NCBI GenBank assembly: GCA_016463045.1
Contig: JAEMSB010000369.1
Coordinates: 1-5,081, forward strand
Reading direction: 5' to 3'
Source: Niveispirillum sp.
GTDB lineage: Bacteria > Pseudomonadota > Alphaproteobacteria > Azospirillales > Azospirillaceae
Length of the DNA stretch: 5,081 nucleotides
The position numbers were made by a program, and so were the translations under genes. The notes under the pieces were generated by a model. That model ran no database searches, had not been told where the DNA came from, and saw only the letters and a program-made list of their open reading frames with translations. Positions within the stretch are counted from its first letter, which is position 1; each line of letters opens with the position of its first letter. This document shows, piece after piece, positions 5,055 to 5,081 of the stretch.

Positions 5055-5081
5055 CCGCCCTTCTCCCTCTCTCTCCCTCCC
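5043..5081 (+). other. Hairpin over the DUF1190 stop codon followed by a C/T-only tract
   Basis: GGCGGT (5043-5048) pairs perfectly with ACCGCC (5054-5059) around TCCTG, so the TGA stop codon lies in the loop and right arm. From 5058 to the window edge every base is C or T. This could be an imperfect terminator with a C-rich tail or a leader element of a following gene. The tract is cut by the window, so its length and partner are unknown. Confidence 0.4.

Noticed and set aside
1..5081. CRISPR arrays, tRNA or rRNA genes, insertion sequences, attachment sites and origins.
   Set aside because: No regularly spaced repeats, tRNA-like cloverleaf, rRNA sequence, transposase or integrase motif, or terminal inverted repeats were seen on either strand.

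Overview
The window reads as high-GC alphaproteobacterial chromosome, most likely Rhodospirillales (Azospirillum/Niveispirillum-like). This rests on the form of the polynucleotide phosphorylase, the strong G/C third-position bias and the gene families present. The genus is a guess. All six genes lie on the + strand and none is visibly broken.

Layout. (1) Positions 1-149 are the leader of pnp. It holds no gene, but has two GC-rich hairpins that cannot form together and a good Shine-Dalgarno. (2) Positions 150-2273 are a complete pnp (707 aa), closed by a strong intrinsic terminator at 2319-2351 with a weaker hairpin before it. (3) Positions 2354-2935 are a self-contained type II toxin-antitoxin module of the YefM-YoeB family. 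It has a candidate promoter, and two 8-bp palindromes with TGTACA-like cores whose centres lie 12 bp apart. That arrangement agrees with what I recall of the E. coli YefM-YoeB operator. The toxin start lies inside the antitoxin gene. (4) Positions 2936-3057 are a more AT-rich spacer with a perfect inverted repeat and a weak promoter candidate. (5) Positions 3058-5054 are three genes that look like one operon: a DUF350 four-helix membrane protein (YjfL-like), a PspA/IM30 coiled-coil protein (YjfJ-like) and a DUF1190 lipoprotein (YjfM/YgiB-like). The window ends in a C/T-only tract just after the last gene.

How the genes work together. pnp is RNA-decay housekeeping. The toxin-antitoxin pair is a separate autoregulated unit, probably acquired, between the pnp terminator and the membrane operon. 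The last three genes match the core of the E. coli yjf cluster (yjfJ, yjfL, yjfM and the ATP-grasp gene yjfC). They plausibly form an envelope-associated system: an integral membrane protein, a peripheral membrane-remodelling coiled coil and a cysteine-paired lipoprotein. The ATP-grasp partner, if present, would lie beyond the right edge. This last cluster is the least understood part of the window and the best candidate for an incompletely described system. The families themselves are already known.
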